A stretch of 5,633 nucleotides of DNA, taken from an uncultured Verrucomicrobiota bacterium. GTDB lineage: Bacteria; Verrucomicrobiota; Verrucomicrobiia; Limisphaerales; UBA9464. The notes beneath the pieces were generated by a model, which had not been told where the DNA came from, did no database searches, and saw only the letters and a program-made list of their open reading frames with translations. Numbering within the stretch: position 1 is the first letter of the stretch; each line of letters starts with the position of its first letter. The stretch is from assembly GCA_903925515.1 (NCBI GenBank), contig CAIYFP010000168.1, forward strand, positions 1-5,633, in the 5' to 3' direction. A program made the translations under genes and the position numbers. This document shows positions 1-5,633 of this stretch, piece by piece.

Positions 1-836
1 ACGGTCAGTCCAAAGCCCTCGCAGCAGAAGGAGGCGATGACGGCGCCGTGGATGATGGCGCGGCGCAGGTGGGCATCGACGGAGCCAGCCTTGCGGCTGG
101 CAAGGTAGCCCATCAAGCCACCGACGAAGGAGTCGCCGGCGCCGGTGGGGTCCACGACCTTGCGGAGGGGGTAGGCGGGGGCGACGAAGAGGCCCTTGGG
201 GGAGGAGAGGATGGACCCGTGCTCGCCCTTCTTGATGATGACGTAGCGGGGCCCGAGCCGATGGATCTTGGGGAGGGCCGAGACGACGTTGTCGTCGTCG
301 GTGAGTTGCTTGGCCTCGGAATCGTTGAGGACCAGGCAGTCGATTCGCTTGAGCAGGCGGAGGACTTCGTCGAGGGCGATGTTAAGCCAGAGGTCCATCG
401 TGTCGGCGACGACAAACTTGGGCCGGGACATCTGGTCGAGGACCCTCAGCTGGACCGCCGGGGAGATGTTGGCAAGGAGCACGTAGGGACAGGCCTCGTA
501 GTCGCCGGGAATGGCAGGCTGCCAGTTCTCGATGACGCCCAGCACGGTCTCGAGGGTTCGGCGGTTGTTCATGTTGACCTCGTATTCGCCGGACCAGTGG
601 AAGGTTCGTCCGTCCTTGACCCGTTCAAGGCCTTGAAGGCAGAGGTCGTGCTTCTTGTAGAGGCGGATGTACTTGGGCGGAAAGTCGCCACCAACGACCC
701 CGACGAGGCGTGTGGGCGCGAAGAAGGACGATGCGACGGCGGCATGGCTGGCAGAGCCACCCAACAGGCGGGGGTTCTCGCTCTTCGGGGTCTTGATGGA
801 GTCCAGTGCCGTGGTGCCAACAACCAGTACGCTCAT
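1..836 (-). CDS. PfkB-family carbohydrate/nucleoside kinase, 3' end cut by window edge
   Basis: This is a ribokinase/PfkB-superfamily kinase, which transfers phosphate from ATP to a sugar, nucleoside or related alcohol in the cytoplasm; the substrate cannot be told from sequence. I translated 278 residues from the ATG at 836, with no stop before the left edge. The N-terminus (MSVLVVGTTALDSIKTP) is the first Rossmann-like strand. LLGGSASHAAVA (24-35) is the substrate-side glycine motif. NDSE (171-174) is the NxxE metal/phosphate motif, and KKGEHG (202-207) precedes the PfkB signature DPTGAGDSFVGG (229-240), whose Asp235 is the catalytic base. Family members are about 300 residues, so roughly 20-40 C-terminal residues are missing. 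A weak AGAAG lies just upstream of the ATG. The stretch FHWSGEYEVNMNNRR (79-93) looks characteristic of a subfamily I recall from Verrucomicrobia and Acidobacteria without known substrate. G/C-ending codons dominate, and the opposite-strand frame over it is a shadow. Confidence 0.93.
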   Translation of the reverse strand, partial: MSVLVVGTTALDSIKTPKSENPRLLGGSASHAAVASSFFAPTRLVGVVGGDFPPKYIRLYKKHDLCLQGLERVKDGRTFHWSGEYEVNMNNRRTLETVLGVIENWQPAIPGDYEACPYVLLANISPAVQLRVLDQMSRPKFVVADTMDLWLNIALDEVLRLLKRIDCLVLNDSEAKQLTDDDNVVSALPKIHRLGPRYVIIKKGEHGSILSSPKGLFVAPAYPLRKVVDPTGAGDSFVGGLMGYLASRKAGSVDAHLRRAIIHGAVIASFCCEGFGLT

Positions 837-900
837 GGGGTCTTCTTGTGTGATTCAGCGAAATCGTCGCGGTGAGGGAAGCGGCAGGGCTGCGGCGAAG

Positions 901-1056
901 TCAATCAAAGTCCGAGCAGCTCATGAAGTAATGGCAACGCGGGCAACGCAGCTTGCACTTCTCGTTGTGCAACTCATGGCTGCACCGGGGGCACCAACGC
1001 CAGTGCTCGCCCGGCTCGTTCGTGTCCGGGAACGTTTCGTCGGCGGACGGCTGCAT
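901..1056 (-). CDS. Small zinc-ribbon protein of unknown function
   Basis: This predicted protein of about 51 residues is mostly one zinc ribbon: Cys22-x2-Cys25 (WCPRC) and Cys38-x2-Cys41 (RCPRC), separated by 12 residues. Two further cysteines (34 and 47) lie in the conserved-looking tail KCKLRCPRCHYFMSCSDF. The four paired cysteines would bind one zinc ion. I recall similar tiny proteins ending in SCSDF as uncharacterised conserved proteins, but cannot name a function. The start is uncertain. I chose the ATG at 1056 because G/C at third positions is about 84% from there and falls to about 68% in the 25 codons upstream. A GTG at 1131 would give 76 residues and has a better ribosome-binding candidate (GAAGGG, 4 nt away). 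The stop lies 64 nt before the PfkB kinase start, same strand, so co-transcription is plausible. It could act as an RNA- or protein-binding accessory; this is inference. Confidence 0.72.
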   Translation of the reverse strand: MQPSADETFPDTNEPGEHWRWCPRCSHELHNEKCKLRCPRCHYFMSCSDFD

Positions 1057-1752
1057 GGCAGCCCGATGGGGCGAATCGTTGCTTCCTTGATGCTCCACGC
1101 ACGGGATCCTTGTGCCGGACGCGGGACCCACTCAACCCTTCGAGCAGACCCGGAGGAGTCGAGGCCCCGAAATGAAGTCGGCCTGTCGGGACGTCTGAAG
1201 TGCATGGCGGCAGGGGGGCGGACGCCCGACGCAGCCCGCGTGGCCGCGGTTCATCGGCGGGCTGCAGCCTTGATTTGGCATGGAACCCTCGCCCCTGCGA
1301 CCACCACGACGGCCGATGTTGAGGGAGTGGGTGCCGTTTGGCTGGCGGCTCATGACGAAGCAAGGCCGCAAGCGACAGGCAGCACGATGCAGGGGCTCGT
1401 GTCGTGTTTCATCCATCGCCGGTGTGGGGTTGCCGCAGGGAAGACCCGAGGCAAGGCTTGAGGACAGGCCCACATCCTCGCGCAAGGGGGAGGGAGCTCG
1501 CGCTCCGCAAGCGGGCGGTTTGCGGCAGGCTTCGTGCCAACACGGGGTTGTGGCGGATGGGCATGAACCCCGGGATGCATCTCGGAATCCGCGCATGAGG
1601 CGGCTTGGTGTTTTCCCGCCATGACGCGATGACGCCACGAGCACCTGTCTTTTCAACCCGGCGTCGGCTCAGCGCGAGGCGGGAAGCGGGCACTCAGGAA
1701 TGGCTTGCGCGTGGATTTGGGGCGGCAACGCCCCGCATCGCCGTGACGGATG
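1057..1752. other. Long intergenic stretch without convincing gene
   Basis: About 700 bases separate the zinc-ribbon gene from the aldehyde dehydrogenase stop. Open frames exist on both strands, the longest being 174 codons from a TTG at 1656 to a TGA at 1132 (minus). Its product is rich in Arg, Pro, Ser, Cys and His with no recognisable motif. In its first 40 codons third-position G+C is only about 60%, well below the 84-90% I judge in the neighbouring genes. I therefore read the stretch as non-coding. It contains short inverted repeats (for example 1493-1506 and the ten-base palindrome at 1259-1268), none strong enough to name. A promoter for the zinc-ribbon/kinase pair should lie here, but I see no clear -35/-10 pair. 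A decayed gene or a small RNA cannot be excluded. Confidence 0.6.
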
Positions 1753-1756
1753 TCAC
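1719..1756 (-). terminator. Two tandem short hairpins at the end of the aldehyde dehydrogenase gene (possible terminator)
   Basis: On the minus strand a 5-bp stem GTGAC-ATCC-GTCAC (1756-1743) includes the stop codon. It is followed by a 6-bp stem GGGGCG-TTGC-CGCCCC (1734-1719). Both stems are perfect. There is no T-run after the second, so this is not a canonical intrinsic terminator. It may mark a transcript end, stabilise the 3' end, or be chance in GC-rich DNA. Confidence 0.28.
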
Positions 1757-3178
1757 CATGGCAGGCTGAAGGTCTTCACATAGGTGTAGCCCTTGATGGC
1801 TTCGATGACGCCCTCCTTGATCCCGAGGCCGGAGTCCTTGATTCCGCCGAAGGGGCTGGACTCGATGCGGAAGCCTGGCACCTCGTTGATGTTGACCGTG
1901 CCGCAACGGAGGGAGCGGATGGCCTTGATGGCGTGTTCCATGTTGCGGGTCACGACGCCGGAGCTGAGGCCGTACGCGGTGGAGTTGGCGAGCGCGAGGG
2001 CGTCGTCAAGGTCGTCCACGGGGATGATGGGGGCGAGCGGGCCAAAGCTTTCGCACACGACCACGCGGGCGGTGCGCGGGACATCCGCCATGACGGTGGG
2101 CTGGAGCAAGGCACCCGAACGTTGGCCTCCGGCAAGGACCTTCGCGCCTTGGGCGACCGCGTCCGAGACGGCGGCCTCGAGGCCCTTCGCGGCAGCCTCG
2201 TCGATGACGGTCCCGACGCGTGTTTCCTCGGCCATGGGATCGCCGCAGACGTACTCGCGGGTGCGTTGGACGAGCCCATGGGTGAACCGGGGCAGGATCC
2301 CGCGCTGGACGAGTATGCGCTTCACGGCGGTGCATCGCTGGCCCGAGTTCCGGTAGCTGCCCTCGGCGGCAAGGGTGACGGCAAGGTCAAGGTCGGCGTC
2401 GTCGAGGACGATGAGCGGGTCGTTTCCGCCGAGCTCCAGGACGAGCTTCTTGTACCCGGCCGTCGAGGCGATGTGCTTGCCGACGGGAACGGAGCCGGTG
2501 AATGCGACGACCTCGACCTCGGGATGCCGGACGAGATGCTCGGCCACGTCATGGGTGGGGCCGAGCAGGACCGAGAGCATCGGGCCCGGAAGGCCACATT
2601 CATGGAGGAGCTCGGCGAAGCGCAGCGCGACGAGGGGGGTCTTCTCGGATGGCTTGAGAACCATGGGCGTCCCGGCGGCGATGGCCGGGGCGACCTTGTG
2701 CGCGACCTGGTTGAGGGGATGGTTGAAGGGGGGTGATGGCGACGGCGCAGCGGAGCGGCTCCCGCGTGGTGAAGATCTTGCGCGGCTTGCCTTGGGCGGA
2801 AACGTCGCAGGAAAAGATCTGCCCGTCGTCGCGGAGGGCCTCCATGGCCGCGAAGCGGAGCACGTCCATGGTGCGGCCAACCTCATAGCGCGCCTCCCGA
2901 AGGGCCAGCCCGGCTTCGGACGTGATGGTGCGGGCGAACTCCTCGCGGCGTGCGTCGAGGGCGGCCCGGGTTCGGTCGAGGATTTCGCCTCGTTGGTATC
3001 GGGATGGGGTGTTGCGAAAGGACAACGCGGCACCGAGGGCCTCGTCGGCCTCGGCCCTTCCGACGGTCTCGACGGTGCCGGATAGCTGGCCGGAATAGGG
3101 ATTCCGGACGGCGAGACGTGGGCCGCCGTGCCGACGTTGGCCGGCGACGAGGCATGCAAGCTCTTGCGGTGGGCTCAT
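1753..3178 (-). CDS. NAD(P)-dependent aldehyde dehydrogenase, PhnY-like, interrupted by a one-base frameshift
   Basis: Aldehyde dehydrogenase superfamily enzyme oxidising an aldehyde to its acid with NAD(P)+. The frame opening at the ATG at 3178 reads as a dehydrogenase N-terminus (LVAGQRR, AVRNPYSG) through VAITP at residue 150, then leaves the family. The rest continues in the next frame from FNHPLNQVAHK to the stop at 1753. The break is at a run of six C (plus-strand G at 2728-2733); with five, the product is 474 residues, normal for the family. Numbered on that product: Asn152, Lys175 (LKPSE), FTGS 226-229, Glu248 (LELGG), nucleophile Cys282 (SGQRC) and Glu376 (ESFGP) are all present. GGNDPLIVL, NSGQRCTAVKR and the C-terminus VKTFSLPW resemble phosphonoacetaldehyde dehydrogenase PhnY, but no phosphonate gene is nearby, so the substrate is tentative. 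No clear Shine-Dalgarno precedes the ATG; a GTG at 3187 is an alternative. Unshifted, translation ends at 2600 after about 192 residues, without the catalytic residues. Sequencing error, pseudogene and recoding are all possible. Confidence 0.85.
2728..2733 (-). other. Frameshift site (C6 run) inside the aldehyde dehydrogenase gene
   Basis: On the coding strand the reading is ATC ACC CCC CTT CAA, giving ITPLQ. Dropping one C gives ATC ACC CCC TTC AAC CAT, that is ITPFNHP, the expected aldehyde dehydrogenase motif. Both flanks keep family-like sequence and G/C-rich third positions. The damage is therefore one base, either recent or a homopolymer length error. Confidence 0.85.
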
Positions 3179-3210
3179 GTTTGACACCGGAGAACGTGGC
3201 ACGGAGCGAC

Positions 3211-3250
3211 GCCGGCCCGGAATCCCCTGAACTCGGGGTGTCGGCCCGGC
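3211..3250. repeat. Imperfect inverted repeat in the bioA-dehydrogenase spacer
   Basis: The 110-nt gap between the bioA stop and the dehydrogenase start holds a dyad. GCCGG pairs with CCGGC at the outside and CCCC with GGGG at the inside, with an intervening 3-bp segment, a few mismatches and a 7-nt loop (3228-3234). It could act as a processing or attenuation structure between the genes. There is no T-tract on either side, and GC-rich DNA yields such dyads by chance. Next to it, 3259-3275 repeats the unit CGGAC/CGGACCGGAC. Confidence 0.35.
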
Positions 3251-3288
3251 GGGAAGACGACGGACCGGACCGGACGCCGGCGACCGCG

Positions 3289-4686
3289 TCAGGCTGGCGA
3301 CAACTCCTCCATGGCATCGTCGATTGCCTCGATGATGCGACCCCATTGGCCGGCGGTGGTGCAGTACGGGGGCATGAGGACGACGACGTTCCCGACGGGC
3401 CGGGTGAGGACGCCGCGGCGGGCCATGGCATCGCACACCCTTGCGCCGACGCGCTCGGCAAGGTGGAAGGGCTGGCGTGTAGCCCGGTTCCTCACGAGCT
3501 CCACGGCGCCAAGGGTGCCCTCGACGCGGATGTCGCCGACGGCGTCATGACGCCAGAGGCGCGGCAAGTCGCGTTGCATCCATGAAGCCAAGAGGTCCCG
3601 TTGCCGGATGGAGGCCTTGGACGAAAGGAGCTTCATGCTTTCGAGGGCGACGGCGCATCCCAGTGGGTTGGCGGTGTAGCTATGGCCGTGGAAGAAGGTC
3701 TTGAACTCCCCGTATTCGCCGGTGAAGGCATCGAAGATGGGCTGGGATGCGAGCGTTGCGGCGAGAGGCAGGTATCCGCCGCTGAGCCCCTTGGCGACGG
3801 CGAGCAGGTCCGGGACGACGTCTTGATTGTTGCCGGCGAACAAGCCATCGCCCCCGGTTCGGCCAAATCCGGTCATCACCTCGTCGGCCACGAGGAGAAG
3901 TCCGTGACCCCGTGCGATGTCGGCGACCCTTTGGAGCCAGCCATCGGGCTGCATGATCATGCCGGCCGCGCCTTGCACCACGGGCTCGTACACGAAGGCG
4001 GCGTGCGCCTTGCCGTGCCTTGAGGCCTTCGTGACGACGGACTCGAACCTTCCGACGCATTCCCAGTTGCATTTCCGGTAGCTGCGGGCGTCCGCCGCAT
4101 CGGGACGCGCCCGGTTGAACGGGCAACGATAGCAATAGGGCGACATGACCGAGTCGGTGGGGAAGAGGAGGCCGCCATAGGCACGGTGGAACAGGTCGAT
4201 GTGCCCGAGCGACACGGCGCCCACGGTGTCGCCGTGGTAGGCCCCTTCCATGGAGACGAAGCGGGTTCGGGCGCGGGCACGGCGGGTCCGCCTTGTGAAC
4301 TCATGGGCGAGCTTCAACGCCGTCTCCATCGCCGTGGAGCCGTCGTCGGAAAAGAAGACCTTGGGGAGCCCCGCCTCGCGGGAGAGCCGTGAGGCAAGGC
4401 GTGAGGCCGGAACGTTGGCAAAGCCGAGGGCGGAGACATGGGCGACCTTGGCGAGCTGTCGCCGGACGGCCATGTCGAGGCGTGGATGGCGATGTCCATG
4501 GAGGTTGGTCCAGATGGAGGAATTGGCGTCGAGGTATTCCTTGCCGTTCGCATCGCGAAGGACGGATCCCTTGCCCGAGACCAACACGATGGGGCGCGAC
4601 CCGAGCCAATCGCGCATCTGGGTGAACGGATGCCACACATGGGCGTGGTCCATGGCGACGACGGATCGGATGCCTTGCTTGGACAT
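3289..4686 (-). CDS. bioA: Adenosylmethionine/lysine-8-amino-7-oxononanoate aminotransferase (DAPA synthase)
   Basis: PLP-dependent class III aminotransferase converting KAPA to 7,8-diaminononanoate, the penultimate precursor of dethiobiotin, in the cytoplasm. The 465 residues fit the family (about 430-460). Visible landmarks are HVWHPFTQM (17-25), the substrate-side opening motif; SSIWTNLHGH (56-65); GAYHGDT (148-154), whose Tyr/His pack on the cofactor; VADEVMTGFGRTG (266-278) with Asp268 contacting the pyridine nitrogen; VAKGLSGGYLP (297-307) with Lys299 as the Schiff-base lysine; FFHGHSYTANP (331-341); and LTRPVGNVV (427-435). The whole protein resembles B. subtilis BioA/BioK, which uses lysine rather than S-adenosylmethionine as amino donor; extending that here is inference. 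Residues 183-210 hold Cys185-x2-Cys188 and Cys206-x3-Cys210. I took the ATG at 4686, since residues before HVWHP look family-like; an ATG at 4653 would give 454 residues. Neither has a good Shine-Dalgarno. It starts 20 nt after the bioF stop. Confidence 0.93.
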   Translation of the reverse strand: MSKQGIRSVVAMDHAHVWHPFTQMRDWLGSRPIVLVSGKGSVLRDANGKEYLDANSSIWTNLHGHRHPRLDMAVRRQLAKVAHVSALGFANVPASRLASRLSREAGLPKVFFSDDGSTAMETALKLAHEFTRRTRRARARTRFVSMEGAYHGDTVGAVSLGHIDLFHRAYGGLLFPTDSVMSPYCYRCPFNRARPDAADARSYRKCNWECVGRFESVVTKASRHGKAHAAFVYEPVVQGAAGMIMQPDGWLQRVADIARGHGLLLVADEVMTGFGRTGGDGLFAGNNQDVVPDLLAVAKGLSGGYLPLAATLASQPIFDAFTGEYGEFKTFFHGHSYTANPLGCAVALESMKLLSSKASIRQRDLLASWMQRDLPRLWRHDAVGDIRVEGTLGAVELVRNRATRQPFHLAERVGARVCDAMARRGVLTRPVGNVVVLMPPYCTTAGQWGRIIEAIDDAMEELSPA

Positions 4687-4706
4687 GGGCTGGGGGCGCG
4701 GACGGC

Positions 4707-5633
4707 TCAATGCTTGGCTTCGATGGGTTGAGGCTCGGCGGGCTGCGTTGCCATCGGCACGTTGCCGGCGGACGCGATGGCCTCGGCAAGCATCCGCACG
4801 TCGTTGCTGGAATGGGCCGATGAAAGCGCGACTCGGATCCGTGCGGTGTGCCTTGGGACGGTTGGGTAGCGGATGGCCGGGGCGAGGAACCCCGACTCCA
4901 TGAGGGCTGATGCCATCTCGATGGCACGGGCGTCGTCGCCGAGGATCCACGGAAGGATGGCGCTCGCCGGGGAAGGGAACAGGGAGGGCAGGATGGACGC
5001 CAGCTGGTGGATGGAGTGCCAAAGCCGGGCGCTGCGTTGTGCACCCTCCGCCGCGCGCAGGATCCGGATGCCCTCGATTGCGGCCGCCGAGGCAGCGGGG
5101 GAGGGGGCGGTGGAGAAGACGAACGATCGTGCCGAGTTGACCAGCCATTCGACGAGGGCCCGCGACCCCGCAACGAAGCCGCCGGACGAGCCGACGGCCT
5201 TGCCGAGGGTGCCGAGGTGAACGTCGATGCTGGAGGACAGGCCGAGGTGCTCGGCGAGCCCGGCCCGTGAGGGGCCGAAAAGGCCGGTGGCGTGCGCCTC
5301 GTCCAGCATGAGCCATGCGCCGTGTCGCTCCTTCAGCGCCACGATCTCCCCCAAGGGGGCGAGATCGCCGTCCATGCTGAACACGGACTCGGTGACGACG
5401 AGCACACGAGGCCTCCTGAGGGAGCCGCGGGAATCCACCTTGGAGAGCAGCTGGCCGAGGTGTCCGGGGTCGTTGTGCTGGAAGGGGCGCCATGCAGCGC
5501 CGCTGGCCTTGGCGGCATCGATGCAGCAAGCGTGAGCGAGGCGGTCGAGGAGGATGACGTCGCCGGGCCCAACGAGGGCGGGGATGGTGCCGGACGCGGC
5601 GGCGAATCCGGAGGTAAAGGCAAGGGCCGCCTC
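4707..5633 (-). CDS. bioF: 8-amino-7-oxononanoate synthase (KAPA synthase), 5' end cut by window edge
   Basis: PLP-dependent alpha-oxoamine synthase joining L-alanine to a pimeloyl thioester with loss of CO2, the first step of biotin ring assembly. The frame is open from the right edge to the TGA at 4707, giving 308 residues. Compared with E. coli BioF (384 residues) about 90 N-terminal residues lie outside. In-window numbering: FTSGFAA (6-12); LLDRLAHACC (28-37), with the His that stacks on the cofactor; FSMDGDLAPL (85-94); LDEAHATGLFG (110-120), with Asp111 and His114 as cofactor ligands; HLGTLGKAVGSSGG (139-152), where Lys145 forms the aldimine; and the BioF-like C-terminal block PTVPRHTARIRVALSSAH. 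A short tail rich in Pro, Ala and Glu extends past the fold. 2-Amino-3-ketobutyrate ligase is the close alternative, but the C-terminal block and bioA immediately downstream favour BioF. An internal GTG at 5438 is not the true start because homology continues upstream. Confidence 0.92.
   Translation of the reverse strand, partial: EAALAFTSGFAAASGTIPALVGPGDVILLDRLAHACCIDAAKASGAAWRPFQHNDPGHLGQLLSKVDSRGSLRRPRVLVVTESVFSMDGDLAPLGEIVALKERHGAWLMLDEAHATGLFGPSRAGLAEHLGLSSSIDVHLGTLGKAVGSSGGFVAGSRALVEWLVNSARSFVFSTAPSPAASAAAIEGIRILRAAEGAQRSARLWHSIHQLASILPSLFPSPASAILPWILGDDARAIEMASALMESGFLAPAIRYPTVPRHTARIRVALSSAHSSNDVRMLAEAIASAGNVPMATQPAEPQPIEAKH

Noticed and set aside
48..875. Plus-strand open frame of 275 codons
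   Set aside because: It lies antisense to the PfkB kinase, whose motifs are unmistakable. The product is a low-complexity Gly/Asp/Val string produced by GC-rich complementary codons.
1280..1624. Plus-strand open frame of 114 codons in the intergenic stretch
   Set aside because: Arg/Pro/Gly-rich product with no family resemblance and no ribosome-binding site; typical chance frame in GC-rich DNA.
1132..1656. Minus-strand open frame of 174 codons ending directly before the GTG at 1131
   Set aside because: No recognisable motif, rare-type codons in plenty and low third-position G+C; the TTG start has no support. Kept only as a possibility within the intergenic entry.
1750..2736. Plus-strand open frame of 328 codons
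   Set aside because: Antisense shadow of the aldehyde dehydrogenase; composition is Gly/Asp/Val/Glu-rich without motifs.
3179..3436. N-terminal extension of the dehydrogenase upstream of 3178
   Set aside because: The 86 upstream codons overlap the end of bioA and read as Arg/Pro/His-rich filler, while dehydrogenase-like sequence starts at about 3178.
4707..5438. bioF beginning at the internal GTG at 5438
   Set aside because: The same frame continues to the window edge with clear BioF sequence (FTSGFAA, LLDRLAHA), so the true start is outside the window.
4687..5529. N-terminal extension of bioA giving a 746-residue protein
   Set aside because: The first 281 residues overlap bioF in another frame and are Arg/Pro-rich nonsense. 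Family similarity begins only near the ATG at 4686, so this is not a fusion.
1..5633. Mobile element, CRISPR array, toxin-antitoxin pair or phage-defence system
   Set aside because: I found no transposase or integrase motif, no regularly spaced repeats and no defence-type domain. All recognised genes are metabolic or small conserved proteins.

Overview
The window is a high-GC bacterial segment (by eye about two thirds G+C, with strong G/C bias at codon third positions in the real genes). Every gene I can support lies on the minus strand, so transcription runs from the right edge to the left. The order is bioF (5' end cut by the right edge), bioA, an aldehyde dehydrogenase gene with a one-base frameshift, about 700 bases without a convincing gene, a small zinc-ribbon protein, and a PfkB-family kinase (3' end cut by the left edge). 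The PfkB kinase and the zinc-ribbon protein resemble, from memory only, small conserved families of Verrucomicrobia and related phyla; the taxonomic guess is weak.

Right part (about 3.18-5.63 kb): a biotin-synthesis block. BioF makes 8-amino-7-oxononanoate (KAPA) and BioA transaminates it to 7,8-diaminononanoate (DAPA). The two genes are 20 nt apart and look co-transcribed. The BioA protein resembles the Bacillus subtilis lysine-using enzyme (BioK type) and carries an unusual Cys-x2-Cys plus Cys-x3-Cys segment. After a 110-nt spacer with an imperfect hairpin comes the aldehyde dehydrogenase. It has a complete set of catalytic residues and resembles phosphonoacetaldehyde dehydrogenase (PhnY), but no other phosphonate gene is in view. 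Its frame is broken at a run of six C (minus strand); removing one C restores a full-length 474-residue enzyme.

Left part (1-1.75 kb): two short hairpins sit at and just past the dehydrogenase stop. A long stretch without coding signature follows, then the zinc-ribbon gene and, 64 nt on, the sugar/nucleoside-kinase-like gene. These two may form a second transcription unit.

I see no mobile element, CRISPR array, tRNA, rRNA or clear riboswitch. The window looks mostly like ordinary metabolic genome. The points most worth a second look are the frameshift, the possible functional link between a lysine-type BioA and the dehydrogenase, the BioA cysteine segment and the zinc-ribbon/kinase pair.
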